From contig JAPLUI010000273.1 of assembly GCA_026397725.1 (NCBI GenBank), forward strand, positions 1 to 38,622: a stretch of 38,622 nucleotides of DNA. Direction: 5' to 3'. The translations under genes and the position numbers were made by a program. The notes beneath the pieces were generated by a model. That model did not search any database. It had not been told where the DNA came from and was given only the letters and a program-made list of their open reading frames with translations. The DNA comes from Verrucomicrobiota bacterium (lineage in GTDB: Bacteria > Verrucomicrobiota > Verrucomicrobiia > Verrucomicrobiales > Akkermansiaceae). Shown in pieces: positions 7,141 through 15,219 of this stretch. Position 1 is the stretch's first letter. Every line of letters begins with the position of its first letter.

Positions 7141-9636
7141 TTACCTTCCCCAGCCGGTGCCTGAGATGCTGCGCAACTCGGGATGATCCTTGGCGGCTTC
7201 GATGGCCTTGATGGCGGCTTCGACGGCACCGGTTCTCCGGTTGTTGAGTTCGCCGGCGGGAAACTCGCCGCGCTGGCATTGATCGTTCAAGGTGACGATC
7301 ACCTCCTTGAGCCCCGGGATCGCAGCGCGGGCGGCCGAGCCAAAGCCCACGATCTCCTGCATGATTTGCCCGGTGCGGCTTTCGCTGCCGTGGCCGCCTT
7401 GGGTTTTCGCGAAGACGATGCCGGCTTCGATGGCTTCCTGATAGTGATACTTGGTCAAGGCCCTGAAGGCCCCCATGCGGATCTCGGCACCAAACATGGT
7501 GTCCGCCGGGCACAGCGTCCTGACCGCGACAATGAGATCCGGCGCCAGCGCCTGCACGTCCTCAAGGGTCAGCTTGTTTTCAAAATAATCCCGCAGGGTG
7601 GCCCGGGCCATGCCGTCAGCGTTGCGCGATACGATGCGGATCGCCGGATAGAGCAGTTTCGGATCGGCGTCCTTGAGGGCGCCGGTGAGTCCTCCGGCAA
7701 ACAACGCGGAGGCCAGTTGGCCATGGGTGAACTGGATGGAATCGGCCCAGTTGATAGGCTGGGAGGGTTCCGCGGTTTGGACCAGCGCCTTGAGAATGTC
7801 GGGGATGGCAGGGGTGGCCAGGCCGCCCATCTTCTTGATGGCCTGTGCCGCCTTGTAGCGCACCCAGCGGTCCTCATGGGAGAGCAGGCGGACCAACACG
7901 GGGAGCGCCTGTTCGTTCTTGATGAAGCCGAGTGCCTCGCAGGCGCCTTGGCTGACATGGGCATCCTTACCCTGCGCCATGGTGAGCAGTGCGGGCACCA
8001 TGGTCTTCGCCTCGGGGCGCTGGGCCAGTTCTTCCGCCGCCCAGCCGCGCACGATGGGTGACCAATCGCCGAACGCCGCCACGAGTTCCGGCACGCTCAT
8101 CTGTTTGCGGTCCAAATCGAATCGGCCGGAGGCAATGGCGGCCGCCACTTGCTGCGGGGTCAGCCAACTTGTCGGCTTGGCGTCCTTGCCGGTGATGCAG
8201 AGTTTTTTCAGGGGCATGGCATAGGTCAGTACGTAGGTGGCCGTCGGGCTGAGTCCGTCGTAGCTACTGTTGCCGTAGTAGGTGTTGTCGTCGGTCTGGC
8301 CGGCGCCGTATTGCTCGCCGCCGTCATAGGTGAACGAGCCGTCGCAGCGCCGCACCAGGTCGAGGTGCCAGGACGCTTCCCTGATGAAGGCCGCCGCCGC
8401 GGCCGGGCCGCCGACGTTGGCCCCCAGGGCACTCCACAAGTAACTGAAACCCTGGCCGGTATGGCCGCATTCGCGGCTGCGGAAGCCGGCGGTGGCCATC
8501 TTGGCGAAGAATTGGGCTTCCCTGATCTTGGTGTCCTGCAGCGAGAACAACAGGGCGGAGATGGAATTCTTGCCATTGTTCTCATGGTACGGCCATGGCT
8601 CGTGTTCGCCGTAAGGAATGGCACCTTTGTCCACGAAGTAGCCGAAGAAGCCGGAGGCACGCTGGATGGCGGCATCGACCTCGGGATCTTTCACCCCGCA
8701 TTTCCGGCCCATCACGATGGAGAGATTGGCCGGCAGTCCGGCCATGTTCACTGGGCCGTAGGGCGGGATCGAGCCATGTAACTTGCCCTCGGGGGTGAGG
8801 CGGGAAATGCCATGGCCGAAGGTGCCATACATGCTCTGCCCCTTGGCGAGGGTGAGCGTGTATTCATTGATGGCATGGAGCACTTCCTTGTCGTTGGTGA
8901 GCAGGTAATACTCGCACAGGAAGAGGTTGCGGTAGCCCCAGTCCCAGATGACCATGCCGTCTTTCAATTCCAGCTTCAGCGTGCGCGGCCCCATTTTGTG
9001 GGCGAAGTCCCGCAGCTTGGGCAGGTACTCGGGATTGCCGGTCGCCAGCAGGGCGAGGCCGTTGACCGCGCCATGCCAGCTATCGCTCAGCGGTTCTTTT
9101 TCGAGCACCTTGCAGGCATCCTCGAAGATGCGCTTGGACTTCGGGCAAGCGTAGGGCGCGGTGGCGCTGTAGGTTCCCATCACCCGCAGCTTGAGCTGCA
9201 CCTCCTCGGCCTTGCCCGCACGCCAGCGGGTCAGCTTGAGGATGCCGTTGTTAGCCTCCTTCTCGGCTTCCTGGATCGCCGCCGCGAAGCTCTTGCGGGC
9301 GTCATCGCTGAACGGCTGGCCGGCCACCCCCAGGATCACGTCGTCCACTTGCATCACGCCATCCGCCGGCGATTTTGCCCCGACATGGGTGACCAGAATC
9401 TGGCGGCTGGCCAGCGTGGTCCGCCCCTGCAAACTATCGAGGTAATTCGCCGGCTTGGTGAAAATCCAGCCGCGCAGTCCGGTGGCGCCCAGGTTGTAGG
9501 TCAGCTTGCGGTCAAGCGTCGGGTTCTGCGTTAGATCCGGCGGCACCGGCAGCGGTTCTGCGACGAGGTGAGCACTGGACATGGCGGTGATGGCGACAAC
9601 CAGGGTTGTCAGGCGACGGGGGGTGATGATTCTCAT
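7141..9636 (-). CDS. Secreted DUF6288-type protein with PDZ domain and HEAT repeats
   Basis: I choose the ATG at 9636 rather than the upstream start at 9675, because it puts a standard signal peptide (MRIITPRRLTTLVVAITAMS) at the N-terminus; the product is 831 aa. After the signal, about residues 45-150 resemble a PDZ domain (ADGVMQVDDVILGVAGQPF). A helical region about 160-500 contains WHGAVNGLALLATGNPEYL, an (alpha/alpha)-barrel-like pattern typical of DUF6288. The rest has HEAT-like helical repeats (VSQGACEALGFIKNEQALPV, WVRYKAAQAIKKMG). Proteins of this kind are frequent in Verrucomicrobiota and Planctomycetota and act outside the cytoplasm; no enzyme activity is established. It appears to stand alone, followed by the hairpin at 7102-7129. 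Confidence 0.75.
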   Translation of the reverse strand: MRIITPRRLTTLVVAITAMSSAHLVAEPLPVPPDLTQNPTLDRKLTYNLGATGLRGWIFTKPANYLDSLQGRTTLASRQILVTHVGAKSPADGVMQVDDVILGVAGQPFSDDARKSFAAAIQEAEKEANNGILKLTRWRAGKAEEVQLKLRVMGTYSATAPYACPKSKRIFEDACKVLEKEPLSDSWHGAVNGLALLATGNPEYLPKLRDFAHKMGPRTLKLELKDGMVIWDWGYRNLFLCEYYLLTNDKEVLHAINEYTLTLAKGQSMYGTFGHGISRLTPEGKLHGSIPPYGPVNMAGLPANLSIVMGRKCGVKDPEVDAAIQRASGFFGYFVDKGAIPYGEHEPWPYHENNGKNSISALLFSLQDTKIREAQFFAKMATAGFRSRECGHTGQGFSYLWSALGANVGGPAAAAAFIREASWHLDLVRRCDGSFTYDGGEQYGAGQTDDNTYYGNSSYDGLSPTATYVLTYAMPLKKLCITGKDAKPTSWLTPQQVAAAIASGRFDLDRKQMSVPELVAAFGDWSPIVRGWAAEELAQRPEAKTMVPALLTMAQGKDAHVSQGACEALGFIKNEQALPVLVRLLSHEDRWVRYKAAQAIKKMGGLATPAIPDILKALVQTAEPSQPINWADSIQFTHGQLASALFAGGLTGALKDADPKLLYPAIRIVSRNADGMARATLRDYFENKLTLEDVQALAPDLIVAVRTLCPADTMFGAEIRMGAFRALTKYHYQEAIEAGIVFAKTQGGHGSESRTGQIMQEIVGFGSAARAAIPGLKEVIVTLNDQCQRGEFPAGELNNRRTGAVEAAIKAIEAAKDHPELRSISGTGWGR

Positions 9637-9864
9637 ATTCGTTGATGATTCCATTGGGCTGCTGAACGGCACCACGCTAAACTTGACGCGGCCGCCCCAG
9701 CAAGGAATTTCTCGGTTCCCACCGTTTCCCGAAGACCCTTTTCGGCCGCCGACACCGGACCCGTGGTGCTGGCTGGCTGCTTGGTTGGGGGGGCTGCCGT
9801 CACCGCCGCAGGGCCGGGAAATTGCGGATCCAGCCCATTGATTCCAAGCTCCAGGCAGGTAGTC

Positions 9865-10332
9865 TCACTGCCAGAGGAGTGAGGTCTTGGTGGCCAGGTT
9901 CCGCCCGCCCCGACTGAGGGTGGCTCGCCATGCCAGGACGCGGCCATGTTTGAGAAAGTCATCGCCGATGATGGCGAATTCGACCTTGCCGGATGACTCG
10001 GTGCTGCCGAAGCGCTTCGCCATGCGCTTGACCTCGCTGGCAGTGGCGCCTTGCTGGTACTCAAAGAGCACCTCCACCTCGCCGCTGCCAAGTCCCCGGG
10101 GGTCGTTCCACAGGATGGTGTAGTAGGCACCGAGCCGGGCGTTGCGCTCGGCCACGCTGACCGCCCCGTGCAAGCGGCGCTGCTTTTCACAGCGAATCAT
10201 CGGATCGCCAATGACCTCGTCTTTCTGATCCTTCAACTTGAACAGCTTGACCTCCAGGAGATCATTTTGCCCGGCGCAAGCACCAAACCCCAAGAGCAGC
10301 ACCAGCAAATACCAACGGTTCACGCCCGCCAC
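9865..10332 (-). CDS. Small exported protein of unknown function
   Basis: The product is up to 155 aa. It starts at GTG (10332), or at a second in-frame GTG three codons later. The N-terminus is a hydrophobic export signal (RWYLLVLLLGFGACAGQ). FGAC resembles a lipobox, although the residue at -3 is not typical, so it may be a lipoprotein or be cleaved by signal peptidase I. The mature part has alternating beta-strand-like segments (LGAYYTILWNDP, GEVEVLFEYQQGA, KVEFAIIGDDF) and looks like a compact beta-sandwich. I do not recognise the family. It lies 60 bp downstream of the repeat-rich lipoprotein, so the two may be co-transcribed. Confidence 0.7.
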   Translation of the reverse strand: MAGVNRWYLLVLLLGFGACAGQNDLLEVKLFKLKDQKDEVIGDPMIRCEKQRRLHGAVSVAERNARLGAYYTILWNDPRGLGSGEVEVLFEYQQGATASEVKRMAKRFGSTESSGKVEFAIIGDDFLKHGRVLAWRATLSRGGRNLATKTSLLWQ

Positions 10333-10392
10333 TCAAGCATCAAGCCGACGGAATTCAAGCTCGAACCATGAATCGCCGGCTTTTGTCAGCCA

Positions 10393-10971
10393 TCAGGGAA
10401 TCCGGAAGATTTGCTTGCTTACGGGGTCCCGCGCAAGCTGGCCGGAATGGAACCCGGTGATGTCAATGGGATCGTGGGGCGCAAAGGGACTGATGACTTC
10501 GTTGGGATTGCCCGTCCGCCTGGCGAGCGGGTAGTTGACCTTGGCGCTTGGCCGTGCAGTCGCGGCAGGCGGAGTGACTGCGGCAGGCGGAGTGACTGCG
10601 GCGGGCGGGGTGACTGCGGCAGGCGGAGTGACCGCAGCGGGCGGGGTGACTGCGGCAGGCGGGGCGACTGCGGCGGGCGGGGCGACTGCGGCAGGCGGGG
10701 TGAGCGGGGCGCTTGGGGTGAGCGGGGCGCTTGGGGTGAGCGGGGGTGCGGGCGCTTGCGGGCCATAAGAATTGCCGTCCTGGCTGCGGTCGTTGGGCTG
10801 GGGTGGAGCCATTTGGGTTCCGTCGCTGCCATAGTCGTCATTGGCAGCGTCGGCCATCCCGCCGTGACTGCCGTACATGGCCAAGTAATCGTGCGGTGGC
10901 CGGGAGCTGCAGGATAGAAGCACGGCACTGCAGACCAGGCCGGGAAGGAGGATTCGTAGAGTCATGAGCAT
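10393..10971 (-). CDS. Lipoprotein with a Pro/Ala hexapeptide repeat array
   Basis: The ATG at 10971 (or at 10965) is preferred over an upstream TTG because it gives a tight lipoprotein signal, MLMTLRILLPGLVCSAVLLSC, with lipobox LLSC. The mature protein is low-complexity: a Gly/Asp/Gln-rich part, then two PLTPSA units and about nine TPPAAV/APPAAV units. A conserved-looking tail follows with DITGFHSGQL and ends KQIFRIP. Similar tails ending in K-I-F-R/L-V/I-P occur in small Verrucomicrobiota lipoproteins as far as I recall. The repeats probably form an extended spacer between the lipid anchor and the small terminal domain. It lies 39 bp after the squalene/phytoene synthase stop, in the same direction. 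Confidence 0.75.
   Translation of the reverse strand: MLMTLRILLPGLVCSAVLLSCSSRPPHDYLAMYGSHGGMADAANDDYGSDGTQMAPPQPNDRSQDGNSYGPQAPAPPLTPSAPLTPSAPLTPPAAVAPPAAVAPPAAVTPPAAVTPPAAVTPPAAVTPPAAVTPPAATARPSAKVNYPLARRTGNPNEVISPFAPHDPIDITGFHSGQLARDPVSKQIFRIP
10558..10745 (-). repeat. 18-bp tandem repeats inside the lipoprotein gene
   Basis: This stretch encodes the TPPAAV-type and PLTPSA-type hexapeptides. The 18-bp units (plus-strand GCGGCAGGCGGAGTGACT and close variants) differ only at a few silent positions. The array is in frame throughout, so loss or gain of units would change only the length of the protein spacer. Confidence 0.8.
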
Positions 10972-11010
10972 GGGACGTGGGGATGGCAAAGCCTATTCAA
11001 CACCGCAGGA

Positions 11011-11832
11011 TTATGCAATCAGATGCTTGGAAAAAATGGCCAGCTTGCGGGCGGTGGACACACGGTATCGCTTTTCAAAGACGCGGAACCCGTCGCGTTG
11101 CATCTGGCGCAGCAACACTTGATAGATCTCCCCCATGATGCGGGCCGGAAGCAGGGCGGCGCGGTCGGCGGCAGGCAAACAGGCGGCCGCTTCGCCGAAC
11201 AGCCCGGCGGCCAGTGCCGCTTGCTCGGCCATCAGCGCCAGGAAGCGCTCGTCGTAAACGCGGGCGAGCAAATCCTGCTCGCGGTATTGAAAGCGGGCCA
11301 GGTCGGCGAGGGGCAGATAGATGCGCGAGCCGTTGGCGAGATCCTCGCCGATGTCACGGAGGATGTTGGTGAGTTGCAGGGCATGGCCCAGGGTGATGGC
11401 GTAGTGCTCGGAGGCCGGATCCTGGCAACCAAACAGGCGGATGGACACCAGCCCGACGGCACCGGCGACTTTCCAGATGTAGTTGGAAAGGTCATCCCGG
11501 GTGGCAAAGCGCTGCGGGTGCAGGTCCATCAGGCAGCCATCGATGATGGCGAGCAGGAGCGCATTGGGAACTTGGTGGCGCTCGCGCAGGGAGACCAGTT
11601 CCTGCTGGAATTCATCCGGCGCGGCAAACCCGTCGCGCAAGCCGCATTGCCAGGCTTCCAGCGCGGCCTGGCGTTGCTCGGGCGGGAGTCCCGGCGCATC
11701 GGCCAGATCATCCATGGTGCGGCAGAAGGCGTAGAAAACCCGCGTGTCATCGCGCCGTTCCTTGGGCAGGATGTTCAGAGCGAAGGCCAGATTCGACTTC
11801 GCCCGCCGGGTGATTTCCGAGGCGGCGGACAC
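11011..11832 (-). CDS. Squalene/phytoene synthase family protein
   Basis: The 273-aa product is a head-to-head prenyl synthase. It condenses two prenyl diphosphates (farnesyl or geranylgeranyl), the first committed step toward squalene/hopanoids or carotenoids. The two Mg-diphosphate motifs are present: DDLAD (41-45) and QLTNILRDIGEDLANGSRIY (about 153-172). The N-terminus SNLAFALNILPKERRDDTRV fits the usual (N/S)FxxA...LP..R..... region. Length matches HpnD/CrtB-type enzymes. The gene starts with GTG at 11832, 4 bp after the lepB stop, so the two are probably one operon. The sequence does not settle whether it acts as presqualene-diphosphate synthase (HpnD) or phytoene synthase; no desaturase or cyclase gene lies nearby. 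Confidence 0.92.
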   Translation of the reverse strand: MSAASEITRRAKSNLAFALNILPKERRDDTRVFYAFCRTMDDLADAPGLPPEQRQAALEAWQCGLRDGFAAPDEFQQELVSLRERHQVPNALLLAIIDGCLMDLHPQRFATRDDLSNYIWKVAGAVGLVSIRLFGCQDPASEHYAITLGHALQLTNILRDIGEDLANGSRIYLPLADLARFQYREQDLLARVYDERFLALMAEQAALAAGLFGEAAACLPAADRAALLPARIMGEIYQVLLRQMQRDGFRVFEKRYRVSTARKLAIFSKHLIA

Positions 11833-11836
11833 GGTG

Positions 11837-13033
11837 TCAGTCGATGAGTCCCCAATGCCCGGTGGTGATGGGCCACAGCGCGATGAGCGCGGGACCGACG
11901 AGGTTGAACTCCTTGACCGGTCCCCAGTAGCGCGAATCGAGAGAGTTGCGCGTGTTGTCGCCGAGGGCGGCGTATTCGCGCATGCCGGGGCGGGCGTGGT
12001 CCTCCAACTTCAGGGTCTGGCCGAGTTGGACAATGCGGGCGCTCGGATGCCGGGAATCCGCCAACCCGTAACCGCTTGGGTTCATGGCATAGGGCCCCTT
12101 GGCCTCACTGACCCGCAGGATGCCGGGCGCTTGCACGATTTTCCCGTGGTTCAGCAGGTTGGGGGACACGATGGAAAGCTCGTCACCGGGCAGGCCGCAG
12201 AGGCGTTTGATGTAGTGGGAGCCGGCCGCCTGTTCGCCGGCCGCCTGATGAATCCCGCGGATGTCGATGGTATCGAACACAAACACCTCGCCGCGCTCGG
12301 GCCGACGGAAATGATAGGAAAACTTGTTCACCAGGACCAGGTCGCCGCTGTCAATGGTGCCTTCGCAAATGACGGTGCCCTTTTTCAGCATGCCGTCATT
12401 GTCCCTGGCACTTTGGATGGCATCGTCGAGGCCGATTTGCGTCATCACGGCGACCGGCGCCGGCAAGTCCAGCAACGCGGAATCCAGAAACTGGAGCTGG
12501 GAACGGCTGAAAAAATGCGCCCAATAATAGTCATCAAGAGCGGGGACGCTCCCCTTGTTGAAGCGGACCTTCCGGTCGCGGTCGTTGACGATCTTGACGT
12601 AGCTGCGACCGCGCAGGACTTTTTCCTGCAGGCGGGTGAGCAGGCCGGGCCACGAGGCTTCCGGGGTTTTCTTGCCGATGATGCCGTTGAGGGTGGGCAT
12701 CATCGAACCGGTTGGAATCCGGAACGGCTGCAGGTAGTACGCCCGCAAGCCCAGCGCAATGACGATGGCGACGAACATCACTTCGATGTTCTCCTCCAGC
12801 CAGTTGAGCGGGCTGTCGTGAGGCAAGGCGTTCTCGCAGGTCGCACGCAGTTGCTTGGCGGCCTCGTCGGCTTGGGCGCGGTCATCCGCCTTGATCGCGG
12901 CCAGCAGGTCGAGACGCCGGGACTGGATCTCATCGACGCGCTCCGGCTTGAGCAAATCGCTCTTGTAATTGAGAAATTTCAACCCGCCCTTGGCGAGCAA
13001 CTTGGCTTCCTTCTTCCACTTCGGCGTAAACAT
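11837..13033 (-). CDS. lepB: Signal peptidase I
   Basis: Signal peptidase I is a membrane serine protease that removes signal peptides from exported proteins. I use the ATG at 13033 (MFTPKWKKEAK); an upstream in-frame start at 13069 adds an unlikely MRPARSRL leader. The 398-aa protein has about 65 charged N-terminal residues, one transmembrane helix (about 75-98), then the catalytic serine in GSMMPTL (S110). The general-base lysine is in YIKRLCGLPGD (K276), and LGDNTRNSLDSRYWGPV is near the C-terminus. About 165 residues separate the catalytic Ser and Lys, far more than in E. coli LepB, which shows a large inserted domain. This window encodes at least seven exported proteins that depend on signal cleavage. 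It is followed 4 bp later by the prenyl synthase. Confidence 0.95.
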   Translation of the reverse strand: MFTPKWKKEAKLLAKGGLKFLNYKSDLLKPERVDEIQSRRLDLLAAIKADDRAQADEAAKQLRATCENALPHDSPLNWLEENIEVMFVAIVIALGLRAYYLQPFRIPTGSMMPTLNGIIGKKTPEASWPGLLTRLQEKVLRGRSYVKIVNDRDRKVRFNKGSVPALDDYYWAHFFSRSQLQFLDSALLDLPAPVAVMTQIGLDDAIQSARDNDGMLKKGTVICEGTIDSGDLVLVNKFSYHFRRPERGEVFVFDTIDIRGIHQAAGEQAAGSHYIKRLCGLPGDELSIVSPNLLNHGKIVQAPGILRVSEAKGPYAMNPSGYGLADSRHPSARIVQLGQTLKLEDHARPGMREYAALGDNTRNSLDSRYWGPVKEFNLVGPALIALWPITTGHWGLID

Positions 13034-13209
13034 GGCCGCCAGTATGAGCCGGGACCGGGCCGGACGCAAGCGCGGACTTCACACCTCCTCACCACGAACC
13101 TCGAGCACGGGGCGGCGGAACTCATCCACGGCGATGTGGACCGCTGGCAGATCGCAGTGGCACTCAGCAATTCAGGGCACAATCGGGCACACATTCAACC
13201 CTCTCACAC

Positions 13210-13789
13210 ATGCCACCAAAAACCGCCACCCCACCGACATTCGACAAAACCAGAAACCGCTGGAAACTCACCATCCCCGCCTCGCTCAGCGGCACCGGCA
13301 AACGCATCCGCACGTGGCACCTCACCCGAACCGCCGCACACGAGTACCTTGCGCGGATACCGGCAGGCCCTCAACAACACCCTCGCCGGATTGCGCGACC
13401 GGATGCTGGCCGACGTCACGGCACCGGAGATTGACGCGCCGCTTGCGACCCGGTCGCCATCCGTGCGGCGAGCCTCGCAAATCATCTTTGGCGTCCTTTG
13501 GAGATGGGCTGCGGCACCACCATGGACCTGGTGCCGGGTTGACGTCATCGACGCGCTTGAACCGGTGCGCCAGTCGCGCGACACCGAGATTCAATGCCTT
13601 GCCCCCGAGGCGGCGGCGGCCCTGCTGCGCTCTGCGGAGGGCACCTCGCCGGGTTGCGCCGTCGGCTTCGCGGTTGCCGTGTTCGGCGGCGTGAGACTGC
13701 GGGAATTGGAAAAGCTCACCTCACAGTTCCTGATCTCGGTGGAAAATGATTTGGCACATTTGCGCGCGGTTCCCGGGCTTGAATGGTAA
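13210..13789 (+). pseudogene. Decayed tyrosine recombinase/phage-type integrase
   Basis: An ATG at 13210 opens an integrase-like N-terminus (TFDKTRNRWKLTIPASL, then KRIRTWHLTRTAAHEYL). The match continues in another frame from about 13340 (QALNNTLAGLRDRMLADVTA). The second part looks like a core-binding domain followed by the start of a catalytic domain, including LAPEAAAALLRSAE and the first-arginine box AVFGGVRLRELEKLT. The sequence stops at 13789 before the remaining catalytic residues (K, HxxR, H/W and Tyr). A frameshift and a missing C-terminal half make it inactive. A plus-strand frame spans much of this region, but its upstream part only mirrors lepB. It marks an old integration event at the start of a degraded zone. 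Confidence 0.7.
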
Positions 13790-13804
13790 TGCGGGACGAA
13801 GATG

Positions 13805-13976
13805 ACCACGGATGAAGAGGATTACACGGATTGCACGGCTTAAGAATTAGGGATGGGATGAAGGCGGGACTTGGGGGGATGGATCGGGAGAAATAAACGA
13901 CTGATACTTCGGTCCGACGAATTACATAAGGCATTTCTTCAATCCGTGTAATCTGCGTAATCCCGTAATCCGTGGT
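13805..13976. repeat. Inverted dispersed repeat of the 'ATCCGTGTAATC' type
   Basis: Two arms face each other: ACCACGGAT (13805-13813) pairs with ATCCGTGGT (13968-13976), and GATTACACGGATTG (13820-13833) pairs perfectly with CAATCCGTGTAATC (13940-13953). A related direct motif (AATCCGCGTAATCCGCG) is at about 18,910-18,927. The repetitive GTAATCCG words resemble intergenic dispersed repeats found in Verrucomicrobiota and related phyla. No gene is visible between the arms. Confidence 0.6.
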
Positions 13977-14022
13977 GGTTTTGGGCCGTCATACCCCAAC
14001 GCTTGTCGGAAGGAAGAGTGCC

Positions 14023-14518
14023 ATGTCATTTTCCGGCATTGTCGGTTCGCAGATCGAGGATTGTGAATCGCAGCCAATCCTGCGCCGCCTCGCCGCACTC
14101 GAACAGGCACCCGCCGGGGAACCGGCCCCCGTCACCCGCTTCGATCCCTCTCGCCGCGCTGTCGGAACCCGCCGCCGAGCCGGACTGGAACTTGGTGAAA
14201 CGCCACTTCCGCCGCTACGGCAACCCGGAGGCGACCGCCGCCAAATACGGCATCGGGATCCGCGAAATCCGCAAATACCGCCACACCCGGTTCTGGGCCG
14301 TGTATGTCGATGGGGAACTGCTCGCCGTGGTAGTCTATCGCAAGGGCGCGCTGGCCATCGCCGACATGCTCATGCGGATGCGCAGCCGAAAGGAGGCCGG
14401 TGATGCCGCAGCCTGTAGCGGCGCGTCTATGACTACTTTTCCCCTGCGGGAAAAGTCGCACTTTTCCCCCGTGGGCGTGATGTCAGAGCTGAGATACAGG
14501 TTGAGCCGGTGCCGATGA
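14023..14518 (+). pseudogene. Frameshifted small hypothetical gene
   Basis: The ATG at 14023 opens MSFSGIVGSQIEDCESQPIL...EQAPAGEPAP in one frame. After about 14,150 the protein-like sequence moves to the +1 frame: PLAALSEPAAEPDWNLVKRH, then a helical stretch and RFWAVYVDGELLAVVVYRKG. Both halves look coding, with real amino-acid balance and GC-rich third positions, and together would give a ~125-residue protein. The second frame runs to TGA at 14,518, but its last ~35 codons lie in the repeats at 14,435-14,556 and are probably not original. I do not recognise the family. A sequencing error at the shift is possible. Confidence 0.5.
14435..14468. promoter_or_regulatory. Three-segment alternative hairpin
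   Basis: The 9-mer ACTTTTCCC occurs at 14435-14443 and again at 14460-14468. Its exact complement GGGAAAAGT lies between them at 14448-14456. The middle segment can pair with either neighbour (loops CTGC or CGC), giving two mutually exclusive 9-bp hairpins. The arrangement resembles an attenuator but no intact gene follows closely, so it may only be repeat DNA. Confidence 0.4.
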
Positions 14519-14556
14519 CCGTCGCATTCTTCCCCCGTGGGTGTGATGCCAGAGCT
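14455..14556. repeat. Pair of 36-bp direct repeats
   Basis: The 36-bp segments 14455-14490 and 14521-14556 match at 32 of 36 positions, all differences being C/T transitions. Both contain TTCCCCCGTGGG and end CAGAGCT, with a period of 66 bp. They lie over the 3' end of the frameshifted hypothetical gene. Confidence 0.7.
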
Positions 14557-14721
14557 TGGTCTGTGCTTAGGTTTCAGATTTCCTGTTTCGTCCCGTCCTG
14601 CTTTATGGAAACACGTCGAACCCCAATCAGTTCGAGTTTCATCACTGGCCGAACCTCTCTCAAGTCTTCCCTTTTGTCTTCTTTGTGTTCTTTTGCGGCT
14701 AATCCATTCTGGTATTCTAGC

Positions 14722-14797
14722 AAGCTCCTGATCTCCGGCGCTCCCGGCATCGGCAAAACCAGCCTCGTGAATTTGATCGCCAGCAAATTGCTTTTCA
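14722..14797 (+). pseudogene. Possible P-loop (Walker A) gene fragment
   Basis: This short stretch encodes KLLISGAPGIGKTSLVNLIA, a textbook Walker A motif (GAPGIGKTS) with the usual preceding beta-strand and following helix. Upstream is a low-complexity TTTGTGTTCTTTTGCGGCTAA word typical of dispersed repeats, and downstream the frame loses protein character. It may be a leftover of an ATPase gene or a chance match. Confidence 0.25.
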
Positions 14798-15219
14798 CGG
14801 TTGGTGCGCATGAGAAGCGAAGGGATGTTCAAGGTGCGCCAAGGACCGACGGCACGGGATGGTTCCCGCCGTGAATCCGCACCCGGGTGCGGGGCGGGCA
14901 GCGTTGATAGCAGAAGCGCTGGCCTCCACCGGTGCCGTCCGGACCTAGGCACTGGAAACGGGGGTGGCAGGCGCTCGGTTCATGGTGGACGGTGGGTGCT
15001 GGCAGGGTGCTGGATGGCGATGACGAAGTGGCGGATGGGGACGGCAATCGTGGCGACGACCTGCGGAATTACTGAAAAAAAGTAAGGAATTTATTTTACA
15101 GCGGCGCGGAAATGGGTAGATTGGCGTGCTGCGGAGAGAGTCATTGACTGTTTCGCGCCGCCGTACAGAGAGGTTTCCGTACGTTCCAGCCCAACCACAT
15201 CATCCAAATCATTACCGCA
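14798..15219. other. Non-coding region upstream of the 1183-aa repeat protein
   Basis: No gene is supported here. It holds a perfect 16-bp palindrome, CCGCACCCGGGTGCGG (14877-14892). An A/T-rich patch at about 15,071-15,101 precedes the next gene by some 120 bp and is the likeliest promoter area. TTGACT at about 15,145 could be a -35 box, but no good -10 sits at normal spacing. The 5' leader is then roughly 50-120 nt. Confidence 0.35.

Noticed and set aside
9633..10190. 185-codon minus-strand ORF
   Set aside because: It overlaps the small exported-protein gene in another frame and has Ser/Pro/Arg-rich, non-protein-like content.
11744..13789. 681-codon open frame on the plus strand
   Set aside because: Most of it mirrors lepB. 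Only the last ~150 codons have protein character, and these belong to the decayed recombinase called separately.
15145..15175. Sigma-70 type promoter TTGACT...TACAGA upstream of the 1183-aa protein
   Set aside because: The spacing is too short and the -10 box is poor, so it is mentioned only as a weak possibility.
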